Shown here piece by piece: positions 51,687 to 60,222 of a stretch of DNA of 64,000 bases. The notes beneath the pieces were generated by a model. The model ran no database searches, had not been told where the DNA came from, and worked only from the letters and a program-made list of their open reading frames with translations. This DNA is from Inquilinus limosus DSM 16000 (lineage in GTDB: Bacteria > Pseudomonadota > Alphaproteobacteria > DSM-16000 > Inquilinaceae), in the NCBI RefSeq assembly GCF_000423185.1, contig NZ_AUHM01000030.1:47511-111510 (forward strand), in the 5' to 3' direction. The position numbers were made by a program, and so were the translations under genes. The stretch's first letter is position 1. Each line of letters starts with the position of its first letter.

Positions 51687-52976
51687 TCACTTCGGCCGCA
51701 GGATCGCCTTCCCCTGATCGACCAGCTGCTGCGCCGCCTCGTCGATCGACAGGTTGCCGAAGGCGACCTGGTCCGCCGTCTTGCGCACCACGTCGCGGTC
51801 GAATTGCTGCGACCCGACCGGCGCCGGCGGCGGATAGGCGCTGACCTTGTCGGCCAGCAGGTTGACGTAGTCGACCGTTGCCCGCTCGGTCTCGTTCAGC
51901 TGCGGCAGGATCGCCTCGCGCACCTTCGGCGACATCGGCACGCCGCGCTCCACGCCGAGGATCTTGCCGGCCTCGATGTCGTTGACGAAGAAGTCGATGA
52001 AGGCGGCCGCCGCCTCGCCATGCTTGGAGGTCGCGCCGATGCTCCAGATCAGCGCCGGCCGGTAATAGTGGCCGGATGGGGCGCCGCCGCCGAGCGCCGG
52101 CACCATGGTGATGCCGAGCTTGTTCGGCATCATCGCCTGGTATCCGATCAGCTGGTTGGAATAGGTGAAGCCCATGACCGCATTGCCGCGGGTCAGCGGG
52201 TTGGTCTCGATGGTGTTCTGGTCCTGGGTCTGCAGGTCGGCCGAGACGCAGATGTTCTTCTGCCGCAGATCCTCCCAGTAGGCGTACCACTCCTTGGCGT
52301 CCTCGACGCCGAAGCCGATCGACCCTTCCGGCGAGAACAGGGCCTTGCCGCGCTGGCGCAGCCAGACGTCCAGCACATAGGCGTAGCGGGCGCCGTAGGC
52401 CGCGCCCCAGAGCTGGTCCTTGCCCGCCGCCTTGGTCAGCTCGGCCGCCAGCTCGGCGAACTGGGTCCAGGTCGTCTCCGGCGTCGGCACCGGGATGCCG
52501 GCCTTGGCGAAGACGGTGGTGTCATAGAACATCGAGAAGGAGTTGAGGCCGAGGCCGACGCCGTAGATCTTGCCGTCGACCCGGCACAGATCGAGCATCT
52601 TGGGCCCGAAGGCCTCGACGTCGAGCGGCTTCGGGATGAACTGGTCGAGCGCCATGCAGGCGCCCCGCTTGGAGTAGTCGGAGACGGTGCTGGGCTCGAG
52701 CTGGAAGATGTCGGAGACGTTGCGCCCCGCCATCTGGGTCGACAGCTTGGTCCAGTAGGCGTCGCCGCTCAGCGGCTCGCCGACGATGGCGATGTCCGGC
52801 ACCTTCTGCTCGTACAGCTTGGCCACGTCCTGGGTGCGCTTGGCCCGCTCCTGCGAGCCCCACCAGGTCATGCGCAGCCGAGTCTCCGCAGCCATGGCGC
52901 GGCCGGCGCCGAGGGACAACGCCGCCCCGGCGGCGATCGAGCCCTGCAGGAACGAACGGCGGTTGAAAGCCTTCAT
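51687..52976 (-). CDS. ABC importer sugar-binding protein, Tat-exported, orphan
   Basis: Periplasmic binding protein of 429 residues with a Tat signal (NRRSFLQGSIAAGAALSLG, residues 5-23). The mature domain (LRMTWWGSQERAKRTQDVAKLYEQ, then DIFQLEPSTVSDYSKRG) is of the cluster B/family-1 sugar type. The ThuA and DUF2264 genes follow, but no permease or ATPase does, so the partner subunits must be elsewhere or lost. Two identical-spacing dyads lie upstream (53022 and 53113), suggesting repression by a LacI- or GntR-type regulator that is not in the window. Confidence 0.88.
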   Translation of the reverse strand: MKAFNRRSFLQGSIAAGAALSLGAGRAMAAETRLRMTWWGSQERAKRTQDVAKLYEQKVPDIAIVGEPLSGDAYWTKLSTQMAGRNVSDIFQLEPSTVSDYSKRGACMALDQFIPKPLDVEAFGPKMLDLCRVDGKIYGVGLGLNSFSMFYDTTVFAKAGIPVPTPETTWTQFAELAAELTKAAGKDQLWGAAYGARYAYVLDVWLRQRGKALFSPEGSIGFGVEDAKEWYAYWEDLRQKNICVSADLQTQDQNTIETNPLTRGNAVMGFTYSNQLIGYQAMMPNKLGITMVPALGGGAPSGHYYRPALIWSIGATSKHGEAAAAFIDFFVNDIEAGKILGVERGVPMSPKVREAILPQLNETERATVDYVNLLADKVSAYPPPAPVGSQQFDRDVVRKTADQVAFGNLSIDEAAQQLVDQGKAILRPK

Positions 52977-53021
52977 CGGTTGCCTCCCCTTCTGGCACGG
53001 CGGCGTTCGGCCGCCACGTTA

Positions 53022-53035
53022 TAACCATTTGGTTA
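53022..53035. promoter_or_regulatory. Operator copy 1, TAACCA-N2-TGGTTA
   Basis: Perfect 6-bp dyad with a TT centre, 46 bp upstream of the sugar-binding-protein start, in an AT-rich stretch of an otherwise GC-rich region. The position overlaps or abuts the likely promoter. Confidence 0.7.
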
Positions 53036-53112
53036 CTAATTATTGGCCGGACTCGGGTGATGTCAAACCAGGAATGGTCGAGCCAGGCTCTGCCTTGCTG
53101 TGCTGCCGGATG

Positions 53113-53126
53113 TAACCAATTGGATA
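53113..53126. promoter_or_regulatory. Operator copy 2, TAACCA-N2-TGGATA
   Basis: Same half-site and spacing as copy 1 with one mismatch, 91 bp further upstream. The pair is suited to looping or cooperative binding by one regulator. Confidence 0.65.
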
Positions 53127-53153
53127 TATCTAGAAGCGGCGCGCCGGGCCGAC

Positions 53154-54155
53154 TCAGCGGGCCGACACGCCCTTGCCGAAGCGCTTCTCGATCCGGGCCT
53201 GCACCACCTCGAAGACCGCCGACATCGCCCAGTAGATCACCGCGGCGACGATCAGCATCTCCATGTATTTGAACTCGGCCCGGCCATGGGTGCGGGCCAG
53301 GAACATGATCTCCCAGACGCCCATCACCGAGACCAGGGACGAATCCTTGAGCATGGCGATGAACTGGTTGCCGGTCGGCGGGATGATCAGCCGCATCGCC
53401 TGGGGCAGCACCACGAGCCAGGTGACCTCGCCCGGCTTCAGGCCGAGCGACAGCGCGGCCTCGGTCTGGCCGCGCGGGATCGCCAGGATGCCGGCGCGGA
53501 AGATCTCGGCCATGTAGGCGCCGTAGCACAGCGACAGGGCGATGATGCCGGCCGGGATGGCGTCGATGACGACGCCGAGCTGCGGCAGGCCGAGATAGAT
53601 CAGCATGGTCTGCAGCAGCAGCGGCGTGCCGCGGAAGAAGGAGATGTAGAAGGTGGCGACGCCGAAGGCCGGGCCGCTCTGCGACAGCCGGGCCAGCGCC
53701 GCCGCGAGCGCGATCACGGTCGAGATCGCGATCGACACGGCGCAGATGAACAGGGTCAGCGCCGCGCCCTGGATGAAGCCGTCGCGCAGCTCGAGCCCGA
53801 GCAGGATCGGCGCCCGGGCGAGCATGAAGGGATAGCTGAGGCCGAAGCTCCAGCAGAAGGCCAGGAACAGGGCGAAGAGCTCGACCCAGATGATCGTCAC
53901 CTGGGCCCGGAACGGCAGGTGGGACAGCAGCCAGAAATTGGCCACCACCAGCGCCGCCAGCGCGGCGACGACGAGCCAGGGCCCGGCCGCCTGGCCGGCC
54001 GGCAGGGCCAGCGCCGGCACGATCGCCGCCAGCCGCGCGACCAGCCCGCCATAGTCGAAACTGGCCAGCGCGGCAACGGAGAGGAGGAACAGGAGCCCGC
54101 GCAGCACCAGCGGCTGCGCCAGGGCTTCGAACAGGCGGATCACGCCACCAGCCAA
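53154..54155 (-). CDS. Polar amino acid ABC permease, long form
   Basis: Permease of 333 residues, about 100 longer than HisQ/HisM types, because of three to four extra N-terminal helices. The core has the HisM-like pattern FIQGAALTLFICAVSI and the EAA loop AALSLGLKPGEVTWLVVLPQAMR (about 240-262). It starts 4 bp after the second binding-protein stop. The long form can act as a homodimer, which would explain why only one permease accompanies that binding protein. No ATPase follows. Confidence 0.88.
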   Translation of the reverse strand: MAGGVIRLFEALAQPLVLRGLLFLLSVAALASFDYGGLVARLAAIVPALALPAGQAAGPWLVVAALAALVVANFWLLSHLPFRAQVTIIWVELFALFLAFCWSFGLSYPFMLARAPILLGLELRDGFIQGAALTLFICAVSIAISTVIALAAALARLSQSGPAFGVATFYISFFRGTPLLLQTMLIYLGLPQLGVVIDAIPAGIIALSLCYGAYMAEIFRAGILAIPRGQTEAALSLGLKPGEVTWLVVLPQAMRLIIPPTGNQFIAMLKDSSLVSVMGVWEIMFLARTHGRAEFKYMEMLIVAAVIYWAMSAVFEVVQARIEKRFGKGVSAR

Positions 54156-54159
54156 GGGC

Positions 54160-54993
54160 TTAGGCCGCGGGCTTGGTCAGGTCGACCCCATACCACTTCA
54201 TCGACAGCGTGCTCAGCGTGCCGTCGTCATGCATCGCCTTGACGATCTCGGCGAGCTTCGCGTGCAGCTCCGGATCGCCCTTCTCGATCGCCACCGACAG
54301 CGGCTCGTAGAACAGGGGCGAGCCCACCACCTTGATCGGGTAGCCGTTCTTGATCGCCCCCTGGATCGTCGGCAGCGCCGTGGCCACCGCGTCGAGCCGG
54401 GTGCCGTCGCCGAGCCGGAGGTCGTCCAGCGCCGGGACGTCGGTGTCGTAGGACTGGATCTGCGCGTCCTTGACCAGGAACTGGAACGGCGGCGCGCCGG
54501 CGGCGTCGATCACCAGGTCGCCGCGCAGATAGCTCTCATAGGTGGTCGCGGCACCGACGCCGATCTTCTTGCCCGAGGCGTCGGCCGGGGTCTTGATCGT
54601 GGTGTTGGCCGAATGCACCGCCAGAGCGGCCGGCGTGTAGTAGTAGATCGCCGGGAAGTCCAGCACCTCGGCCCGCGCCTTGGTCGGGGTCATCGACCCG
54701 ACCGAGACGTCCCAGCGCCCGGCCCATTTGCCGGAGACGATGGTTTCCCAGCCCGGGGTGACGAATTCGATCGAGACGCCGAGCCGCTTGGCGATCTCGG
54801 TGCCGACATCGATGTCGAAGCCCTCGAACTGGTTGCTGGCGTTGAGCGAGGATTGCGGCGGATATTCCGGATCCGTCGACATCACCATCTTCTTGTTCTG
54901 CATGATCCGGTCCAGCACGGCGCCGGCGAAGGCCGGGCCCGAGGACAGGACGCCCATGGCGGCAACGGCCAGGACGATGCTGCGCAGACGCAT
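54160..54993 (-). CDS. Polar amino acid ABC substrate-binding protein (second set)
   Basis: Binding protein of 277 residues with a Sec signal (SIVLAVAAMGVLSSGPAFAG). The domain signature YPPQSSLNASNQFEGFDIDVGTEIAKRLG (split here: YPPQSSLNAS, then FEGFDIDVGTEIA) identifies the family 3 amino acid binders. It pairs with the long permease downstream. It is 125 bp from the HisM-like gene upstream, so it may have its own promoter or be a second module in one long operon. Confidence 0.9.
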   Translation of the reverse strand: MRLRSIVLAVAAMGVLSSGPAFAGAVLDRIMQNKKMVMSTDPEYPPQSSLNASNQFEGFDIDVGTEIAKRLGVSIEFVTPGWETIVSGKWAGRWDVSVGSMTPTKARAEVLDFPAIYYYTPAALAVHSANTTIKTPADASGKKIGVGAATTYESYLRGDLVIDAAGAPPFQFLVKDAQIQSYDTDVPALDDLRLGDGTRLDAVATALPTIQGAIKNGYPIKVVGSPLFYEPLSVAIEKGDPELHAKLAEIVKAMHDDGTLSTLSMKWYGVDLTKPAA

Positions 54994-55118
54994 GATCGAT
55001 CTCCCAGTGACGCAAGGACGGCGCCTCTTCCGGGCAATCCGTCAGAGCAAGCCTAATCCCGCGCCGCCGCGCCGCACAATCGGCAAGGCAGCCGAGCCGG
55101 CCCCCTCCCCCTTTTGGG

Positions 55119-55862
55119 TCATCGCGCGTCGAGCGGCACCGCCGCGGCCGGGGCGACGCGGCCCGGCGCCCCGGCGGACACGGCCCGCCGGTGGACGCTC
55201 AGCCGCGCCTCGAGCCAGGCGAAGCCGCGGACGATGATCCAGGTCAGGACCAGATACATCAGCGCGGCGGTGATCAGCGGCTCATAGGTGCGGAAGGTCT
55301 GGGCGCGGATGATGTTGGCCTCGCCCATCAGGTCGCGCACGGTGATGGTGAAGACGATGGCGCTGGCCTTCAGCAGCAGCACCGTCTCGTTGGCGAAGGC
55401 CGGCAGGCTCTGGCGCAGCGCGATCGGCAGCACGATCCGGCGCAGCATCAGGCCGGGCGGCATGCCGACCGAGCGCGCGGCCTCGACCTCGCCGCGCGGC
55501 ACCGCCTGGATGGCGCCGCGCAGCACCTCGCCGGAATAGGCGGCCGTGCTGATGCTGAGCGAGATCACCGCGCACCACATCGGTTCGCGCAGGATCGGCC
55601 AGAGCACGCTGTGCCGCACCGCCGGGAACTGGGCCAGGCCGTAATAGATCATGAACATCTGCACGATCAGCGGCGTGCCGCGGATGAACAGGATGAAGAG
55701 GAAGGCCGGCGCCTTCAGCCACCAGCGCCGGGACACCCGCGCCAGCGCCACCGGCACCGCCAGGGCATTGCCGCAGACCATCGACGCGGTGACCAGGAAG
55801 ATGGTGACGAGGACGCCGTCGAAGAGACTGCCGAGGATGCGCTGGACGAAGTCGAGATCCAT
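55119..55862 (-). CDS. Polar amino acid ABC permease, HisM-like
   Basis: Permease of 247 residues with five to six helices, the FIRGTPLIVQMFMIYYGLAQ segment (about 62-81) and the EAA loop AARSVGMPPGLMLRRIVLPIALR (about 146-168). It starts 3 bp after the HisQ-like stop, which indicates translational coupling. Confidence 0.9.
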   Translation of the reverse strand: MDLDFVQRILGSLFDGVLVTIFLVTASMVCGNALAVPVALARVSRRWWLKAPAFLFILFIRGTPLIVQMFMIYYGLAQFPAVRHSVLWPILREPMWCAVISLSISTAAYSGEVLRGAIQAVPRGEVEAARSVGMPPGLMLRRIVLPIALRQSLPAFANETVLLLKASAIVFTITVRDLMGEANIIRAQTFRTYEPLITAALMYLVLTWIIVRGFAWLEARLSVHRRAVSAGAPGRVAPAAAVPLDAR

Positions 55863-55865
55863 GGC

Positions 55866-56579
55866 TCAGGACCGCCGGAAGCCGCGGCCATAGGCGCGCT
55901 CGGCCAGCTGGAACAGCCCGACCGAGGCCATGGTCAGGACGAGGAAGATCAGCGCCACCACGGCGTAGAAGGTGAAGGGCATGCGCGTGGTCGCGGCCGC
56001 GGTGGCGGCGCTGCCCAGCAGGTCGCGCAGTCCGACCACGCTGATCAGCGCGCTGTCCTTCAGCACCACGACCCAGAGATTGCCCAGGGCCGGCAGGGCG
56101 AAGCGCAGCGCCTGGGGCAGCAGCACGCGGAAGAACATCACCCGCGGCGGCAGGGCGAGGGATTTCGCCGCCTCCACCTGCCCCGGCGGCACCGCCAGGA
56201 TGCTGCCGCGGAACAGCTCGGTCGCATAGGCGCCGGAGACGAAGCCGAGGGAGGCGACGGCGGCGGCGAAGGCGTCGATCTCCACCGTCACCCCGGGCAC
56301 CACGAGGCCGATCAGCGAGCGCAGGGCGCCGGTGCCGCCGTAATAGACGAACAGGATGATCAGGATGTCCGGCACGCCGCGGACGATCGTCGTGTAGGCG
56401 TTGCCGAGGGCCCGCAGCGGCCGGGGTCCGGCCAGCTTGGCCCAGGCCCCGAGCAGGCCGAGGACCAGGCCGACGAGATAGGAGGCGACGGCGATCTCGA
56501 TCGTCACCAGCGCCCCGGCCAGAAGCTGCGCCCCCCAGCCCTTCTCCCCGAACCCCAGCAGGGCGGCGAGATCCTCCAT
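55866..56579 (-). CDS. Polar amino acid ABC permease, HisQ-like
   Basis: Permease of 237 residues with TIVRGVPDILIILFVYYGG (about 63-81) and the EAA loop AAKSLALPPRVMFFRVLLPQALR (about 140-162). It begins 9 bp after the first binding-protein stop and pairs with the HisM-like subunit as a heterodimer. Confidence 0.9.
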   Translation of the reverse strand: MEDLAALLGFGEKGWGAQLLAGALVTIEIAVASYLVGLVLGLLGAWAKLAGPRPLRALGNAYTTIVRGVPDILIILFVYYGGTGALRSLIGLVVPGVTVEIDAFAAAVASLGFVSGAYATELFRGSILAVPPGQVEAAKSLALPPRVMFFRVLLPQALRFALPALGNLWVVVLKDSALISVVGLRDLLGSAATAAATTRMPFTFYAVVALIFLVLTMASVGLFQLAERAYGRGFRRS

Positions 56580-56588
56580 CGTTCCGGC

Positions 56589-57365
56589 TCAGTCGCCGTA
56601 GATGTCGAAGGAGAAGTACTTGTCGTTGATCGTCTTGTAGAGACCGTTGGCGCGGATCGCCTGGACGGCGGCGGAGAATCTGGCGGCCAGCGGATCGCCC
56701 TTGCGCACCGCGACGCCGGCGCCGGCCCCCAGCAGCGGATCGCGGATCGGCTGGCCCTTCACCTCGAAATCCGCGCCCTCGGGCGATTTCAGGAAGCCGT
56801 CGGTCAGCGCCACGGAATCGGCCAGCAGCAGGTCGACCCGCCCCGCGATCAGGTCGAGATTGGCGTTCTCCTGCGTGTCGTAGGTCTTGATCGTGACGAC
56901 GCCCTTGTACTTCGCCTCGACATAGTTGGCGTGGATGGTCGAGACCTGGACGCCGACGGTCTTGCCGTCGAGCCCCTCGGGGCTGATCTCGACAGCCTCG
57001 TCCTTGCGGCCGATGAAGACGGCAGGCGAGTTGTAGTACTTGTCGCTGAAGTCGACGACCTGCTTGCGCTCGTCGGTGATCGACATCGAGGCGATGATCG
57101 CGTCGAACTTCTTCTCCTGCAGCGCCGGGATGATGCCGTCCCAGCTCTGCAGCACCCATTCGCATTTGACCTGCATTTGGGCGCAGAGCGCCTCGCCGAG
57201 CTCGATCTCGAAGCCGTTCAGCCTGCCCTGCGCGTCGACCCAGGAGAAGGGCGGGTAGGATTCCGGCGTGGTCCCGATGCGCACCACTTCCTGCGCCGCG
57301 GCGGGGACGGCGAGGCCGGCGAGGGCGGCGATCGCCAGACAGGCGGACAGGATCGGTCGGTTCAT
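56589..57365 (-). CDS. Polar amino acid ABC substrate-binding protein, ArgT/HisJ-like
   Basis: Binding protein of 258 residues with a Sec signal (LSACLAIAALAGLAVPAAA). The mature part reads VVRIGTTPESYPPFSWVDAQG and EIELGEALCAQMQVKCEWV, the pattern of lysine/arginine/ornithine- and histidine-type binders. Two cysteines (CAQMQVKC) may form the disulfide known in ArgT/HisJ. It follows the AstE-like deacylase by 43 bp in a catabolic operon, which suggests it brings in the substrate of that pathway. Confidence 0.9.
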   Translation of the reverse strand: MNRPILSACLAIAALAGLAVPAAAQEVVRIGTTPESYPPFSWVDAQGRLNGFEIELGEALCAQMQVKCEWVLQSWDGIIPALQEKKFDAIIASMSITDERKQVVDFSDKYYNSPAVFIGRKDEAVEISPEGLDGKTVGVQVSTIHANYVEAKYKGVVTIKTYDTQENANLDLIAGRVDLLLADSVALTDGFLKSPEGADFEVKGQPIRDPLLGAGAGVAVRKGDPLAARFSAAVQAIRANGLYKTINDKYFSFDIYGD

Positions 57366-57408
57366 CTGCTGCGCTCCCTGCGTCTTGCTTGAAGGGTGGC
57401 CGGGCCTC

Positions 57409-58449
57409 TCAGGATTCCAGGGGGCCCGGCCGGGCGGTCGCGCTCGGCGAACCGCAGACCAGCTTCATCATGTCCTCGCCCGGCTTGGTGCGGCCGTGGT
57501 CGCGCCGGCTCAGCACCAGCCCGGCCTGCGGGGCGCGGACGGGCACCGCCCCGCCCTCCTCCCCCGGCCGTACCAGGACGGTGGCGAGCAGGTCCCCGGC
57601 CTCGACCCGGTCGCCCGGCGCCCGCATGAAGCAGACGGCGCCGCCCACCGGGGCCCGGATCATCTCGATGTGGTCGAGCGCACTGACCGGGCCGGACCAG
57701 CGATGCTGAGGCGGGTCGCCGGCGATCACGCCGCGCCCGGCGAGGAAGCGGAACAGGCCCTCGGCATCGCGCTCCGCCAGCTCGGCGTCGATATCGGCCC
57801 GGCCGCGCAGCTCCACCGTCGACACCGCCTTCCCGGCCAGCTCGACGCCGCCGCGCAGCCAGGACACGACGCAGGCCTCGTCGAAGGCGCCGCCGCCGTC
57901 GCCGTCCCAGGCCAGCACCGCCCCTGGATCCATGGCGTCGGCCAGGTCGGACATCAGCGGCCAGAGCGAGGCCGGGATGTAGAGGTAGAGCAGCGAGTTC
58001 TCGTCGCAATGCAGGTCGAGGATGACGTCCGACTGCAGCGCCAGGGCCAGAAGCCGCGTCTTCAGTCGGGTGCTGGCCGGCAGCACCACATCCTCGCCCG
58101 GCAGCAGCATCGGGTCGGGCCGGTCGAGCAGCGGGAAGTCGCGGTTGAAATTGACCCGGGTGTCGAGGTCGTAGCGCCCCTGCCAGGCGCCGTGCAGCTG
58201 CTGCTGCAGCCCGATCGGGTTGGCCCAGGGGACGATGGTGATATCGCCGCGGATGTCGCCCGCGGCCTCGGCCCGGCGAAGCCTCGTGCACAGGGCGTCG
58301 AGGGCGACGACGCCCGGCAGCTCGTCGGCATGCAGCGCGGCCTGGAGATAGGCGGGCGGGCCGTCGCCTCGGCCCTTGAAACGCAGCACCGGAATGCGCC
58401 ATTCGGCGCCCGGCATATCGCCGGGAATCACTTCCCAGGATCGGTCCAT
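57409..58449 (-). CDS. AstE/aspartoacylase-family deacylase
   Basis: Cytosolic zinc-dependent deacylase of 346 residues (M14-like succinylglutamate desuccinylase family). Zinc ligands are His40-x-x-Glu43 (LHADE) and His147 (LDLHCDE); the Asn-Arg substrate pair NFNRDF (100-105) is present. The last 80 residues form a barrel-sandwich-like domain (PVGGAVCFMRAPGDRVEAGDLL). Known members cleave N-acyl amino acids; related ones act in ectoine breakdown. The operon context (Rieske oxygenase, FAD oxidoreductase, amino acid importers) suggests use of an N-acylated or N-substituted amino acid. The substrate is unknown. Confidence 0.85.
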   Translation of the reverse strand: MDRSWEVIPGDMPGAEWRIPVLRFKGRGDGPPAYLQAALHADELPGVVALDALCTRLRRAEAAGDIRGDITIVPWANPIGLQQQLHGAWQGRYDLDTRVNFNRDFPLLDRPDPMLLPGEDVVLPASTRLKTRLLALALQSDVILDLHCDENSLLYLYIPASLWPLMSDLADAMDPGAVLAWDGDGGGAFDEACVVSWLRGGVELAGKAVSTVELRGRADIDAELAERDAEGLFRFLAGRGVIAGDPPQHRWSGPVSALDHIEMIRAPVGGAVCFMRAPGDRVEAGDLLATVLVRPGEEGGAVPVRAPQAGLVLSRRDHGRTKPGEDMMKLVCGSPSATARPGPLES

Positions 58450-58483
58450 GCCCTTCCTGCTTCCTGTTCGGATGGGGGCATGA

Positions 58484-60115
58484 TCATGCCGCGCGCCTCA
58501 GCCGCCGTCGCTTGAAATCGGCCAGGATCTCGCGCGCCGCGTTGTGGCCGGGCGCGCCGGTGACGCCGCCGCCCGGATGGGTGCCCGATCCGCACATGTA
58601 GAGGCCGGGCACCGGCGCCCGGTAGTCGCCATGGCCCAGCACCGGCCGGGCCGAGAAGATCTGGTCCAGCGACAGGGCGCCGTGGAAGATGTCGCCGCCG
58701 ACCAGGCCGAAGGTGCGTTCGAGGTCGAGCGGGCTGTTGATCTGCCGGCCCAGCACCGAGGCCTTGAAGTTCGGCGCCCAGGCGTTGACCGCGTCGATGA
58801 TCAGATCGGCCACCGTCTCGCGATGGTCGTCCCAGCTCGACCCGTCCGGCAGGTTCGGGTCGAAATGCTGGCAGAACAGGCTGGCGACGTGCTGGCCCGG
58901 CGGCGCCAGAGAGTCGTCGAGGGTGGACGGGATCAGCATCTCGATGATCGGCGCCTTCGACCAGCCGCCGGCCTTGGCGTCGAGATAGGCCCGGTCCATG
59001 TAGTCGAGGCTGGGGCCGATGATGATGCCGCTGGTGTGGTGGTCGGCCAGGGTCTTGCCGGGCAGGCAGGTGAAGTCCGGCAACTCCGACAGCGCCACAT
59101 TCATGCGGAAGGTGGCGGAGCCGCATTTGAACCGCGCCATCCGCTCCCGGAAATCCTGCGGCAGGACCGCCGGGTCGACCAGCTTGCCGTAGAGCAGCTT
59201 CGGGTTGAGGTTGGAGACGACGCAGCCGGCGCGGATGGTCTCGCCCGCCTCGGTCACCACCCCGGCGGCGCGGCCGCCCTCGACGATCACCTCGCGCACA
59301 GCGGCATCGGTGCGGATGACCGCGCCGCGCGACGCCGCCGACTTCGCCATGGCCTGGGTGATCGCGCCCATGCCGCCGACGGCGTGGCCCCAGACGCCCT
59401 TCTTGCCGTTCACCTCGCCGAAGACGTGGTGCAGCAGCACATAGGCGGTGCCGGGATGGTACGGGCTGGCGTAGTTGCCGACGATGCTGTCGAAGCCGAA
59501 CAGCGCCTGCACCGCCGGCGTCTCGAACCAGCCGTCGAGGAAATCGGCGGCCGATTTGGTGAACAGGTCCAGCAGGTCGCGCCGCATCACCATGTCGAGC
59601 CGGCGCAGCCGGTTGCCGAGCGATCCGGCCCGGACCAGCTGCGGCAGCGCCGCCGACCAGCCGCCCTCGATCACGTTCGGCGGGGTGCGCAGCACGATGT
59701 CGCGCAGCACGTCGGCGATGGCATCGAGCCGGTCGCTGTAGGCGTCGTAGCGCTCGGCGTCGCGGGCCGAGAACCTGGCGATCTCCTGCTTGGTCCGGCC
59801 GCCCGGGGCGGCGATCAGGGAACGGCTGTCGTCCACCGGCAGGAAATTGGCCAGCCGCCGTTCGATCACCTTCAGCCCGTGGCCCGGCAGGTCGAGGTCG
59901 CGGATCACCTTCGGGTTCAGCAGGCTGACCGTGTAGGAGGCGGCGGAGTTGCGGAAGCCGGGATGGAACTCCTCGGTCACCGCGGCGCCGCCGACCACCT
60001 TGCGGCGTTCCAGCACCACCACCTTCAGCCCGGAGGCGGCCAGATAGGCGGCGCAGACCAGGCCGTTGTGGCCCCCGCCGATCACCGCGACGTCGAACAT
60101 CTGTGAATTCGCCAT
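58484..60115 (-). CDS. FAD-dependent oxidoreductase, phytoene desaturase/PYROXD2-like
   Basis: Flavoprotein of 543 residues. The dinucleotide-binding motif is IGGGHNGLVCAAYLA (12-26), with Glu in VVVLERRKVVGGAA (34-47). The C-terminal FAD-binding segment contains GVTGAPGHNAAREI (about 517-530). The family includes carotenoid desaturases and PYROXD2, but no carotenoid genes are nearby. In this operon it is more likely an amine or amino acid oxidase/dehydrogenase, which is inference. The start at 60115 is chosen over 60148; the extra leader overlaps the repeat region. Confidence 0.87.
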   Translation of the reverse strand: MANSQMFDVAVIGGGHNGLVCAAYLAASGLKVVVLERRKVVGGAAVTEEFHPGFRNSAASYTVSLLNPKVIRDLDLPGHGLKVIERRLANFLPVDDSRSLIAAPGGRTKQEIARFSARDAERYDAYSDRLDAIADVLRDIVLRTPPNVIEGGWSAALPQLVRAGSLGNRLRRLDMVMRRDLLDLFTKSAADFLDGWFETPAVQALFGFDSIVGNYASPYHPGTAYVLLHHVFGEVNGKKGVWGHAVGGMGAITQAMAKSAASRGAVIRTDAAVREVIVEGGRAAGVVTEAGETIRAGCVVSNLNPKLLYGKLVDPAVLPQDFRERMARFKCGSATFRMNVALSELPDFTCLPGKTLADHHTSGIIIGPSLDYMDRAYLDAKAGGWSKAPIIEMLIPSTLDDSLAPPGQHVASLFCQHFDPNLPDGSSWDDHRETVADLIIDAVNAWAPNFKASVLGRQINSPLDLERTFGLVGGDIFHGALSLDQIFSARPVLGHGDYRAPVPGLYMCGSGTHPGGGVTGAPGHNAAREILADFKRRRLRRAA

Positions 60116-60143
60116 GAAGATCCGCCTGGCCCTGTCCTTCTTC

Positions 60144-60209
60144 GTCATCCCTGCGGAAACAGGGATCTTTTCGCAGTCTCATCGAGATTCCCGCTTTCGC
60201 GGGAGTGAC
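60144..60209. repeat. Palindromic intergenic repeat C
   Basis: GTCATCCCTGC...ACAGGGATC and ATTCCCGC-TTTC-GCGGGAGTGAC. The first is a hairpin and the second has a perfect CCCGC/GCGGG stem; the outer GTCATCCC/GGGAGTGAC ends are nearly complementary. It lies in the 107-bp gap between the Rieske and FAD genes, within the operon, so it would be transcribed. The GTCAT...GAC ends resemble repeat A. Confidence 0.65.
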
Positions 60210-60222
60210 GACAAAACTGACT

